Shown: one piece after another, positions 1 through 7,921 of the stretch
Layout of the letters: every line of letters begins with the position of its first letter
Position numbering within the stretch: the first letter of the stretch is position 1
From: Trinickia diaoshuihuensis
GTDB taxonomy: Bacteria; Pseudomonadota; Gammaproteobacteria; Burkholderiales; Burkholderiaceae
Assembly (NCBI RefSeq): GCF_003390925.1
Contig: NZ_QUBS01000072.1
Coordinates: 1 to 60,063, forward strand
DNA length: 60,063 bases
Direction of reading: 5' to 3'
The notes under the pieces: generated by a model
What the model saw: only the letters and a program-made list of their open reading frames with translations
Told to the model about the DNA's origin: nothing
The model's database searches: none
Made by a program: the position numbers and the translations under genes

Positions 1-170
1 TTCGACAATCAGATTCTCAGCTGAAACCTCCACCGCCTTCAACTTCCCGCCTCAACTCCCCCGTACACCACATTCGACTTTAGCTCCCGCAGTACCGCGA
101 AATGACATTACATTCCGAGAATGTAAAACGTCCAATCAGGTATGTCTTTGATCCAGGTTGAATCATTCGT
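1..170. other. Left-edge non-coding/mosaic sequence
   Basis: No complete gene is visible here. On the minus strand a short open frame from about 173 down to the stop at 108 reads VTNDSTWIKDIPDWTFYILGM, which looks like the tail of a protein rather than a whole gene. It stops being meaningful exactly where the MNT remnant on the other strand begins (171), so the two look like pieces of different genes joined at a junction. The sequence is clearly more AT-rich than the core genes to the right. I cannot name the source of the minus-strand piece. Confidence 0.3.
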
Positions 171-275
171 CACAAGCTGGCCGATCTGCTCGGTGTCGCA
201 GTAGATGTCCTGACGCCGAATGCTCAGCCGGACAAGTTCCGGGCGCGATTGCTTGCAGAGGCTCCGCCTGTATGA
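171..275 (+). pseudogene. C-terminal remnant of an MNT-domain (MntA-type) nucleotidyltransferase antitoxin
   Basis: The reading frame gives HKLADLLGVAVDVLTPNAQ followed by PDKFRARLLAEAPPV and a stop. This is the C-terminal third of a minimal nucleotidyltransferase of the MntA family. It matches the end of the intact MntA-like protein at 59648-59938 (ELLGVPVDVLTPKA... and a V-stop ending) nearly position for position but is clearly divergent. The N-terminal part with the GSx10DxD catalytic motif is missing, so the product cannot be active. The stop overlaps the ATG of the following HepT remnant by the usual ATGA arrangement, which supports the identification. The homology call is by eye from two sequences in the window plus family knowledge. 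Confidence 0.7.
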
Positions 276-576
276 GCAAAAAGGGAACCAGGCCTGCCGG
301 GATTGCCTCGGCTATTTTGTGGAAGCCATAGACCGGATCGAGTCCTAGTTAACGATATATTGGAATTGGAAGCCGAGCTACGGTCGAATCAGCTTCTGAT
401 TGATGCTATCGTCGGTAACGATCGAAATCGTCCGCGAAGCGAGCAACAGTATATACAAGCAGCATCGCGAGTTTCGCGATGCGCATCGTGCGCATTCGAA
501 TCCCGAGGGGGCACGGTGGATCTCGAACAGATGGACAGCAGGATGCGACCGATGCGCGAGTTCGCGCTTGTTGTGT
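274..576 (+). pseudogene. Degraded HepT-like (DUF86, HEPN) toxin gene
   Basis: It starts with ATG overlapping the MNT stop (MSKKGTR) and then breaks into several frames that together recall HepT: YFVEAIDRIES, then NDILELEAELRSNQLLIDAIV, then IEIVREASNSIYKQHREF, then VDLEQMDSRMRPMREF. In intact HepT the order is the same and the HEPN catalytic R-x(4-6)-H motif lies between the last two blocks. Here that stretch is missing. At least two frameshifts, an in-frame stop near 336 and the lost catalytic segment make this a dead gene. It forms, with the MNT piece before it, the remains of a HEPN/MNT toxin-antitoxin operon. The end coordinate is approximate. Confidence 0.65.
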
Positions 577-616
577 CAATCACAGGTCTGAAACACTACA
601 AAGTGGGGAAAAAGCC

Positions 617-1108
617 TTGACCGTCCAACCTCCAGCATTCTTTTCGTCGGTGATCTCTGCGGGGGCCATCCTTACGGGCTTTTGCGGATCGTTCCTGGCA
701 TTCCGCATTCAGCGCGAGGCGAGCTACTATCGACAGCCTGCACTCAACTACGACAATGAGGACGCTCGGGACATATACATAGGGCTCTCTCATTTCTCAC
801 TGCCATTCCTTCTGCTAATCATCGCTTCGGTGGGCGCCCTCTTCTTCGGTGTGCTTCTACCGCTGTTCGGGATTGCAGGCGTCAGTAACGCCCTGGTGGC
901 GCCGGGGGTGACGGTAGCGGGACTAGGGGCGAGCGCAGTTGTGTTATGCGGATACTTCTGGTCCGAGCTCAGCCATTACGAAATCTTGCGTGGGAAGTTA
1001 ATAAACGACGCTGCGGAGCGACGCCGTGCGCGTCCCATCGTATTCGCGATGGCGCTTCTGGTGCTAGTCGTTGTGGGTATTGTGTGGCGCACAGGGCTGC
1101 TTCCTTAG
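617..1108 (+). CDS. Small conserved membrane protein of unknown function
   Basis: I recognise no named family. I chose the TTG start at 617 because GGGGAA lies 6-7 bases upstream and the hydrophobic protein begins right there (LTVQPPAFFSS); the longer frame upstream runs through the HepT wreckage. The 163-residue product has about four membrane segments: residues 8-28 (ISAGAILTGFCGSFLAFRI), roughly 62-85, 88-113 and a final one at 140-158, with an Arg-rich loop (RRRAR) before the last. It sits between toxin-antitoxin debris and a lipoprotein gene in an AT-richer patch, so it is probably part of acquired DNA. The role is unknown. Confidence 0.6.
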   Translation: MTVQPPAFFSSVISAGAILTGFCGSFLAFRIQREASYYRQPALNYDNEDARDIYIGLSHFSLPFLLLIIASVGALFFGVLLPLFGIAGVSNALVAPGVTVAGLGASAVVLCGYFWSELSHYEILRGKLINDAAERRRARPIVFAMALLVLVVVGIVWRTGLLP

Positions 1109-1217
1109 AGCAGCTCCGACACTTGTGCCGATCGGAAAACGGCGACGAGACTTTCCGATACGCGAGACGTGGAAAAGGAAGTAGGTAAGGGCTAGCTTGA
1201 GACTGATCGGAAAATCA

Positions 1218-2024
1218 ATGAACAAATGTACTCGAACAAAGATCGGGCTCTCCGTCGCAGTGTTCGTCATGGCCTCGCTCGGAGGATGTTCGCGTGGAAA
1301 GGGCAATCAAGAGGTCGCGGCCAGCACCCCGAACACGAGCGCGCAATTCGATGAGGCCCGAGCAATTGCCGAGGGAAAAAGGATTGCCCACGTTCTGCCA
1401 TTCAAGATATGTCGCCTGGCCGTCAATGACCAGTTCACCAACGGGTACACGCTTGAGCAAGCCGAAATTCGCGTATCAGCATCCGCAAAACCCGAAGATT
1501 GGTTCGCAACTGCGGTGTCCGCTGCTGGGTACTTGGCAGATGCTGGGGTAGCCGAAGCCGTCGAACTTGATGTAACACGCGACGACTTGCCTACCGAGGG
1601 CGTGGCCGGTGAGTATGCATGGCTCGCCCAAGTTAGTATTGGCCGTGATGCCAAGCAATCGAATGGGCAAAAACTCCCGTACGATTGGAGCTCGTTTAAC
1701 CCAATCTACATGAGCGCGGAGCGTGCGGCCCCCTGGAAAAGCCTCGCTATCCACGAGGCATTTGATGCCTTGCCGGAACGCCTTCAAGAACAGGATAAGG
1801 CAAGCGAGGCAGCGGCCCGGATTCGGAAGCAGATGGGGCTGAAGTATTTGCCCGATCTTTCACTCACGGGGCCGGTTTTCAGTGGCAATGCTTTGGAAAA
1901 TCGCAAGCTCAATGATTACCACATTGTGGCTGGGGCTAATGCCGTGAAGCAGCTTGATCACCTGAAGGAATTGGCGCGAGGAAAGCCGGTTCACGATCTG
2001 CAATGCCCTGATTGGCACTCGTAA
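1218..2024 (+). CDS. Putative lipoprotein, hypothetical
   Basis: The start at 1218 (MNKCTRTKIGLSVAVFVMA) gives a compact signal peptide with a lipobox LGGC about 24 residues in, so the protein should be lipidated and envelope-anchored. An in-frame ATG 21 bases upstream would only lengthen the n-region. The mature part (about 245 residues) is soluble, rich in Ala and charged residues, and contains the segment FKICRLAVNDQF and a C-terminal DLQCPDW. I do not recognise a domain. It follows the small membrane protein by about 110 bases on the same strand. Codon use is less GC-biased than in the genes after 2.8 kb, in line with an acquired region. Confidence 0.6.
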   Translation: MNKCTRTKIGLSVAVFVMASLGGCSRGKGNQEVAASTPNTSAQFDEARAIAEGKRIAHVLPFKICRLAVNDQFTNGYTLEQAEIRVSASAKPEDWFATAVSAAGYLADAGVAEAVELDVTRDDLPTEGVAGEYAWLAQVSIGRDAKQSNGQKLPYDWSSFNPIYMSAERAAPWKSLAIHEAFDALPERLQEQDKASEAAARIRKQMGLKYLPDLSLTGPVFSGNALENRKLNDYHIVAGANAVKQLDHLKELARGKPVHDLQCPDWHS

Positions 2025-2348
2025 GCCTCAGGACTGACGAATCCAATGTGGTGGGCATATTTGAGCGCCACGCCTACCAACAGGTCGCCACCCTACGACT
2101 GGATTGCCGGTCGAGCACGTGAACCAGACAATGAAAAAAGTGGGGCAGCAGACATGTGGTTGAAGCGAATCAGGCGACGGCGAAGCACCTGCTACGGTCG
2201 TATGCAGCAATTGCGCGAAGACGCAGACAGCCGGTTATGCAGTACGGTACACGGCAGCATGCAAGCGACAGCGTAGCGTTCTACGAAGTGAAGCCAGGCA
2301 TAGAAATGCCAGAATAGATCATCTGATGGTAACTCGACGGGGTTAATA
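2025..2348. other. Gap without a convincing gene
   Basis: Short open frames cross this stretch on both strands (for example a 76-codon frame at 2046-2276) but none has a good ribosome binding site, a recognisable motif or the codon bias of the neighbours. I see no hairpin with a T-tract after the lipoprotein gene. It is probably leader or debris of the same accessory patch. Confidence 0.3.
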
Positions 2349-2654
2349 ATGTCTCGATTCACGAAGACAACCGCACCTAACGTCAAGCTAAAGGGCGGTA
2401 GCTGGCGTTCGAAAACATCGAAGGAAGACAGCCGCGACAAGCGCCGCAGAACGGTCGCTGTAGCGATGGAGGCTGGGAACCGGGAACGACGTAACGCGAA
2501 AGCACGCGTACAGCGTAGAAGGCGTGCTGTGCGCAGTAGTAGCGGGTTGCTTGACCCGCTAATCAATCTCGCGCTCAGGCTGCTGTCATGGGTGCTGTTA
2601 CTGCCTTTCCGGCTACTCCACAGAGGTGTCGCGCGACTATTCAGACACCGGTAG
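2349..2654 (+). CDS. Possible small basic protein with a C-terminal hydrophobic helix
   Basis: A 101-residue frame begins ATG after CGACGGGG with a spacing of about 7. The first 65 residues are extremely basic (repeated Lys/Arg, for example KARVQRRRRAVRSS), followed by a hydrophobic stretch (INLALRLLSWVLLLPFRLL) and a basic tail. That is the layout of a small tail-anchored or membrane-associated nucleic-acid-binding protein, but low-complexity Arg-rich frames also arise by chance in GC-rich DNA. I recognise no family. It is listed because the start context is reasonable and no better frame covers the region. Confidence 0.35.
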   Translation: MSRFTKTTAPNVKLKGGSWRSKTSKEDSRDKRRRTVAVAMEAGNRERRNAKARVQRRRRAVRSSSGLLDPLINLALRLLSWVLLLPFRLLHRGVARLFRHR

Positions 2655-2845
2655 ATGGATATGCGAGCCTGAACCGTTGGCAATTGGTTGCCATCCCTGG
2701 TAAACGGAGCGCGGATCCAATTTCGTCTTCATCCTGGGGCAGTGGATTTGCGCCCCTACCTCCGGACACAGCCCTGCGCCGACATTCGCGTGACGAACGG
2801 CACCGGCGTTGAGCGAAAATCGGCGCATGAAACGCGCGCATTGAT

Positions 2846-3787
2846 TCACGCGTGCGGCCGCTCGCCGGCCGGTTCGGTGGTGACCGTTAGGACGGGCGGC
2901 AAGCGGGCAGCCAGCATATCGATGGCGGCGCGCACGCGCGACGGCAGGTGACGCGTGCGCCGCCAAGCGAGGTGAAAGTCGATCTTAGGCCCCGGCGTGT
3001 CAGCCAATACGCGTTCGAGCGTTCCGCCGCGAACGTCCTCGGCGACTAACCAACAAGGTAATCGGGCAAGCCCGGCGCCTGCCTTCACGGCGGCGACGAT
3101 CGTTTCCAGATCGTCGAACCTCAGGCGGTGTTTCATGGTGATCGTGCGCATCGACGCCGTATGGTCCGACAATGGCCATGCGGCCTCACGCCCGCCGGTT
3201 GCATAGAGCACGCCGTGATGCCCCTCCAAGTCGGCCACGGTTCGCGGTGTGCCGTGGCGTTCCAGATACCCGGGGCTGGCGCACAAAATCATCGTTTGCT
3301 CGCCCAACTTACGTGCGACGAGGTCCGCGGGTGCGTGAAGCAGCGAGCCGCTACGTACGACGAGGTCGATGTTTTCGCCGACTAGGTCGACGACTTTGTC
3401 GGTAAAGCTCATTTGGAGTTCGAGCTTCGGATAACGGCTCGCGAGTTCCAGCAGGACCGGTGCCACGCAGCGCCGTCCGAATAACACCGGGGCGCTGACA
3501 TGAAGACGGCCTTGCGGTGAGAGGCGCGAGGCGCTCAACGCAGCTTCGCCCGCATCGATTTCGGCTAACGCGCGGACGCAGTGGTCGTAAAACGCTTGTC
3601 CGTCGGACGTCAATGCTTGACGGCGCGTGGTGCGCAGAAAGAGTCGAGTGCCAAGACGTTCCTCTAGCCGTGCGATGCTCTTTCCGACCGCCGAGCGCGT
3701 GAGATGGAGGCGCTGCGCGGCGAGCGCGAAGCTGCCTGCTTCCGCCGCATGGACGAATGCGGAGATGCCCGTCAGTCGATCTGTCAT
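2846..3787 (-). CDS. LysR-family transcriptional regulator
   Basis: This is a typical 313-residue LysR regulator. The N-terminal winged helix-turn-helix is at residues 4-62 (AFVHAAEAGSFALAAQRLHL then SAVGKSIARLEERLGTRLF), a linker helix follows, and a periplasmic-binding-protein-like effector domain occupies about 90-300 (GRLHVSAPVLFGRR, DLVVRSG). It belongs to the branch that often controls oxidoreductases. It is transcribed divergently from the medium-chain reductase gene starting at 3909, the usual geometry for a LysR protein and its target, so it probably controls that gene and itself from the shared 120-base gap. The effector is unknown. Confidence 0.9.
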   Translation of the reverse strand: MTDRLTGISAFVHAAEAGSFALAAQRLHLTRSAVGKSIARLEERLGTRLFLRTTRRQALTSDGQAFYDHCVRALAEIDAGEAALSASRLSPQGRLHVSAPVLFGRRCVAPVLLELASRYPKLELQMSFTDKVVDLVGENIDLVVRSGSLLHAPADLVARKLGEQTMILCASPGYLERHGTPRTVADLEGHHGVLYATGGREAAWPLSDHTASMRTITMKHRLRFDDLETIVAAVKAGAGLARLPCWLVAEDVRGGTLERVLADTPGPKIDFHLAWRRTRHLPSRVRAAIDMLAARLPPVLTVTTEPAGERPHA

Positions 3788-3908
3788 GACTCTCTTTCCG
3801 AACTTTTGATTGATTCCGCAAAGTCTACAACGAGGTGAATTTTTACCGTCACTGGCGACACGCTATCTCCACTACGATTTTTCCATTCAATCGACGAGGA
3901 GCGTGAAC

Positions 3909-4937
3909 GTGAGTGATTCGACGAATTCCACGATGAAGCGATGGACCGTGACGCGTGCCGGGGCAGAGCATCTCATCTTGCAGAGCGCGGCGGTTCCGAC
4001 GCCCGGTGAGCACGAAGTGCTCGTTCGCGTCGAGGCCGTGTCGCTCAATTACCGCGATATCGGCGTTATCGAGGGGAAGGAGTTGAACACCGGCATGCCG
4101 TTTCCGTTGACGCCGGGGTCCGATCTCGCGGGGCGTGTCGTCGCGACGGGCGCACGCGTGACTCGTTTTCGCGAAGCGGACGCAGTGCTTGGGACGTTTT
4201 GGGCCGGGTGGCTCGACGGCGATTGGCCCGAGCATGCGCGCGTGCTCGGCGGCTCGTTGCCGGGCGTTCTTGCCGAGTATGTCGTGTTGCACGAGGATTG
4301 GCTCGTTCATGCGCCACGTTCGCTCGATGCCGTCCAGGCGAGCACGTTGCCGTGCGCGGGGCTCACGGCATGGTTCGCGCTTGTCGAACAGGGCGGGTTG
4401 AGGGCGGGGCAGACGGTGCTCGTGCAAGGCACCGGGGGCGTGGCGTTGTTCGGTTTGCAACTCGCGCGGGCGCATGGCGCGCAAGTGATCGTCACGTCGG
4501 GCAGCGAGGATAAACGGCGCCGCGCGCTCGAACTCGGAGCGTCGCACGTCATCGATCGAACCGCCGACGTGCCCTGGGATGTCCAAGCGCGCGACTATAC
4601 GGGCGGTCGCGGTATCGACCATATTTTCGAACTCGTCGGCGGCGACAATCTCGGGTCGTCCGTTCGTGCGCTGCGGCAAGGCGGCCGGATCTCGTTGATC
4701 GGGGTGTTGGGCGAATATGCGATGACGTTTCCCAGCGTGCCTTCGTTCTTGACTAGGCCGGTGATTCAGGGGATCGGCGTGGGGCATCGGCGCGCGTTGG
4801 AGGAGCTTGTACGTGCGGTCGATGCCGTCTCGCTCGAGCCCGTCATCGATGCTTGTTACGACTTCGATCGATTGCCGGACGCGCTCGAGCATTTAAGGCA
4901 TGGGGCGTTTGGGAAGGTTGTCGTGCGCTTGGGGTAG
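3909..4937 (+). CDS. Zinc-independent medium-chain NAD(P)-dependent alcohol dehydrogenase / quinone reductase-like
   Basis: A medium-chain dehydrogenase/reductase of about 342 residues. I placed the start at the GTG at 3909 because GAGGA lies eight bases before it; ATG 3933 (MKRWTV) is the alternative. The GroES-like N-terminal part has LNYRDIGVIEGK and PGSDLAGRVVATG; the Rossmann part has VLVQGTGGVALFGLQLA (glycine-rich nucleotide loop) and ASHVIDRT. The structural-zinc cysteine cluster is absent, so it belongs with the quinone-reductase-like members. It most likely reduces small aldehydes, enones or quinones with NADPH in the cytoplasm. It is divergent from the LysR gene at 2846-3787, its likely regulator, and convergent with the cofactor nucleotidyltransferase gene. 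Confidence 0.85.
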   Translation: MSDSTNSTMKRWTVTRAGAEHLILQSAAVPTPGEHEVLVRVEAVSLNYRDIGVIEGKELNTGMPFPLTPGSDLAGRVVATGARVTRFREADAVLGTFWAGWLDGDWPEHARVLGGSLPGVLAEYVVLHEDWLVHAPRSLDAVQASTLPCAGLTAWFALVEQGGLRAGQTVLVQGTGGVALFGLQLARAHGAQVIVTSGSEDKRRRALELGASHVIDRTADVPWDVQARDYTGGRGIDHIFELVGGDNLGSSVRALRQGGRISLIGVLGEYAMTFPSVPSFLTRPVIQGIGVGHRRALEELVRAVDAVSLEPVIDACYDFDRLPDALEHLRHGAFGKVVVRLG

Positions 4938-4978
4938 GAATGTAGAACTTATGTACCCACCTCCGTAGCGGATACCTA

Positions 4979-5569
4979 CTACCGCTGCCGATGCAAATCG
5001 GCAAACGTATCGATATCGGCCAGCACCCCCGCGTCGTCCACTTCGATCGGCATAACATCGGTCGATTCCAGAATCCCCCGCGCCCCGACGTCGCCGTCGA
5101 GCGACATCAGCGCGTCGCGGTGCATTGCGCCGAACCCGACCGGATGGCCGCGGCGCCCCCGATAAATCGGAGCGACGACCGAAGCGCCGCCGTCGATACG
5201 AAGCGCGATCGATTCGATCGTCTCGGGCAAGATCCAGGGCATATCGGCGAGCGCCACGATCCAACCCGTGGAGTCTTCCGTCGCACGAATCCCGGCGGCG
5301 AGGCTCGCGCCCATTCCACGCTCCGCGTCGGTTGAGAAGACCACGTCGCAGCCGGCATCGTTCAAGGCGTGTGCAAGCGCTTCGGCGCCGGGCCGCACCA
5401 CCGCGGTCACGCGCGGCAAGATCGCCAGCAGTGGATGGGCGGCGGCGCAAGCGACGGGGGTGCCATCAGGCAATGGCGCCAGCAATTTGTTTTGCAGGCC
5501 GCTCGGATCGAAGCGCGAGCCTCGGCCCGCGGCAAGCAACAGTGCCGTGGCGGATGAAGCATAGGTCAT
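4979..5569 (-). CDS. mocA: MobA/MocA-like molybdenum cofactor nucleotidyltransferase
   Basis: An NTP-transferase of about 196 residues. The start at MTYASSATALLLAAGRGSRF (5569) was preferred over a longer frame because the glycine-rich LLLAAGRGSRF loop belongs at the N-terminus and the upstream codons lack family features. Other motifs are NKLLAPLPDGTPV, the metal-binding ALADMPWI, and GRRGHPVGFG, all typical of MocA-type enzymes. These transfer CMP to molybdopterin, giving the cytosine dinucleotide form used by xanthine-oxidase-family enzymes. It lies about 125 bases downstream of the aldehyde oxidoreductase operon on the same strand, which fits maturation of that enzyme. The cytidylyl specificity is inferred from context. 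Confidence 0.85.
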   Translation of the reverse strand: MTYASSATALLLAAGRGSRFDPSGLQNKLLAPLPDGTPVACAAAHPLLAILPRVTAVVRPGAEALAHALNDAGCDVVFSTDAERGMGASLAAGIRATEDSTGWIVALADMPWILPETIESIALRIDGGASVVAPIYRGRRGHPVGFGAMHRDALMSLDGDVGARGILESTDVMPIEVDDAGVLADIDTFADLHRQR

Positions 5570-5695
5570 GGTGGTCGCTGACGCGGGAAGTGGACGAGTC
5601 TTCGAATTGTGCGGTGCGCCATGCCCACGGGCAAGCGGCATCTGCATGGGGGAGTGGGCTCGGCCGCATTGCCCCGTGTCCACTCGCGCAATCCC

Positions 5696-7921
5696 TTACA
5701 CGATGCCGCCGCCTTCGAGCACCTTGTCCAACGTGATGGGCAGGTTACGCACGCGCACGCCGGTCGCGTGATAAACGGCGTTCGCAATGGCGGCGGGCAC
5801 CCCCGTGATGCCGATCTCTCCGATGCCCCTCGCGCCGAGCGCGTTGAATTGCGGATCGGGCACGTTAAGAACGCTCACGTCGATCGTACCGATATCGGCA
5901 TTGACCGGGACATGGTATTCGGCCAGGTTCGCGTTGACGAAGCGTCCATAACGAACATCGAGTTCGCTCGCTTCCTCGAGCGCCGCCCCGATGCCCCATA
6001 CGATCCCGCCCATGAGTTGACTCTTGCCGGTCTTCTCGTTGAGCAACTTGCCGACGTCGTAGACGCCAACCACGCGCGGCACGCGAATCGTACCCAACGC
6101 GGCATCGACATGCGCTTCGACGAACACCGCGCCGAATGAATGGAACGCATAACGCTGCGCCTCCTCGCCGCGTTTGGCTGTGGCGCGTCCCTCGATCGGC
6201 TGCCCGCCGGCCCGTGCGATGACGGCGGCCGCGGGGTCGCGGCGGGACGCGTCGCGCCGCGCAACGACCCAGCCGTCGACGACAGTGACATCGTCTGTCG
6301 ACATCCCATGCAGCGGCGAGCCCGCGTCGGCGCAAGCCGTCGCAATCAGACGCTCGCGCGCGGCGATCGCCGCTTGCCTGACGGCGGGCGCAACGCTCGC
6401 GACCGATTGCGAGCCGCCCGAAACCGGCGCGTTCGGAAGCGAGGAATCGCCGAGCGCGAAGCTCACGCGATCGAGCGGAAAGCCCAATGCATCGGCAGCG
6501 ACTTGCGTCATGACCGTGTACGTTCCCGTGCCGAGATCTTGGGTGCCCGAAGCCACGACCGCATTGCCGTCGGGCAAGATCCGCGCGAACGCGGACGCCT
6601 CGCTGCGCCGCGCGGGATACGTGGCCGTAGCCATGCCCATGCCGATGAGCGTATTGCCCGCTCGCATGGAGCGAGGTGCGGCGGTACGTTTGGACCAGCC
6701 GAACCGTTCGGCTCCGAGCCGATAGCACTCGCGCAGTTGCTTGCTCGACCAGGGCTTACGTTCCTCCGGATCGATCTCGGCATAGTTCTTTAGGCGGAGC
6801 GCCACGGGGTCCATTTTCAACGCCACGGCGAGTTCATCCATGGCCGATTCGAGCGCGAACGAGCCGGTCGTTTCGCCCGGTGCGCGCATGAACGTAGGCG
6901 TTCCGACGTTTAACGGCACGAGCCGATGACTCGTCGCGAGATTCGGCACTTCGTAGAGCATCCGTGTCACGACCCCCGACGTTTCGGTCCAGTCTTCGAA
7001 CGTCGAGGTGTTCGAAAAAGTGTCGTGACGCAGGGCCGTGAGCGTGCCGTCCTTGCGAGCGGAGAGGACGAGATGCTGCTCCGTATACGGCCGGCCGCCG
7101 ACCGGACCGAACATTTGCGGCCGCGTCAGCGCGAGCCGAACCGGCCGGCCGACTTGCCGCGCCGCCATCGCGCACAGCACGACCTGCGACCACACCGAGC
7201 CCTTGCAGCCGAAGCCGCCGCCGACGAAGGGCGAGACGATATGAACGTCCTCGGGCTTGATGCCGAGGAACGTCGCCACGGCTTTCCTTGCGTTGCCCAC
7301 GCCTTGCGTCGTGTCGTAGAGCGTCAGGCGAGGGCCGTCCCACGAGGCCATGACCGCGTGAGGCTCCATCGGATTGTGATGCTCCATCGGCGTGGTGTAG
7401 ACCGCATTGACGCGTACGCTGCCGGTACTGAAGCCATGTTCGATGTTGCCGCGCTCCGTATCGGGTTTGCCCCCGATCATCGACGCGGGCGGATGACCGT
7501 GTGCTTTTGCCGAAGCGAAGTCCAACGTGGGCGACTCCGGCGCATAGGTGATCCGTAGACGATCGGCGGCATCGATCGCGCGTTCCAGCGTATCGGCGAC
7601 GACCAATGCGACCGGTTCGTTGTCGTATCGAATCTCGTCGGTTTGCAGCAGCGAGAGCCGGCGCTGCGCCGGCGGGGATACCTCGGGTTCGCCGCCGTTG
7701 GGCAAACGGGGCGCATTGCGCGACGTCATGACGAGGAGCACCCCCGGCATGGCATCGGCGCGCGTTGTATCGATCGCGGCGACGCGCCCGCGCGCGATCG
7801 TGCTCGTCACGAGTACGGCGTGCGCCAGTTGGGCTGCGGGGAATTCGGCGGCATACTTCGCGCCGCCTGTGACTTTCAGAACGCCGTCGGTGCGGTCGAG
7901 CGGCTGGCCGATCATATTCAT
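5696..7921 (-). CDS. paoC: Aldehyde oxidoreductase molybdopterin-binding subunit PaoC-like
   Basis: The large subunit (741 residues) of a xanthine-oxidase-family enzyme. It begins with GQPLDRTDGVLKVTGGAKYAAEF, followed by the Mo-cofactor domains: VGGGFGCKGS, RAPGETTGSFALESAMDELA, and near the C-terminus GARGIGEIGITGVPAAIANA, where the Glu of GIGE is the catalytic base position. Together with the FAD and 2Fe-2S subunits it would oxidise aromatic and aliphatic aldehydes to acids in the periplasm, as E. coli PaoABC does. The start overlaps the end of the FAD subunit gene by 4 bases, so translation is coupled. Length and motif order look normal and intact. Confidence 0.92.
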   Translation of the reverse strand: MNMIGQPLDRTDGVLKVTGGAKYAAEFPAAQLAHAVLVTSTIARGRVAAIDTTRADAMPGVLLVMTSRNAPRLPNGGEPEVSPPAQRRLSLLQTDEIRYDNEPVALVVADTLERAIDAADRLRITYAPESPTLDFASAKAHGHPPASMIGGKPDTERGNIEHGFSTGSVRVNAVYTTPMEHHNPMEPHAVMASWDGPRLTLYDTTQGVGNARKAVATFLGIKPEDVHIVSPFVGGGFGCKGSVWSQVVLCAMAARQVGRPVRLALTRPQMFGPVGGRPYTEQHLVLSARKDGTLTALRHDTFSNTSTFEDWTETSGVVTRMLYEVPNLATSHRLVPLNVGTPTFMRAPGETTGSFALESAMDELAVALKMDPVALRLKNYAEIDPEERKPWSSKQLRECYRLGAERFGWSKRTAAPRSMRAGNTLIGMGMATATYPARRSEASAFARILPDGNAVVASGTQDLGTGTYTVMTQVAADALGFPLDRVSFALGDSSLPNAPVSGGSQSVASVAPAVRQAAIAARERLIATACADAGSPLHGMSTDDVTVVDGWVVARRDASRRDPAAAVIARAGGQPIEGRATAKRGEEAQRYAFHSFGAVFVEAHVDAALGTIRVPRVVGVYDVGKLLNEKTGKSQLMGGIVWGIGAALEEASELDVRYGRFVNANLAEYHVPVNADIGTIDVSVLNVPDPQFNALGARGIGEIGITGVPAAIANAVYHATGVRVRNLPITLDKVLEGGGIV

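Noticed and set aside
2046-2276. 76-codon frame after the lipoprotein gene
   Set aside because: Poor start context and no family or hydrophobic pattern; treated as part of the gap.
3849-4892. 347-codon minus-strand frame opposite the medium-chain reductase
   Set aside because: His/Arg-rich shadow of a recognised reductase; no start site.
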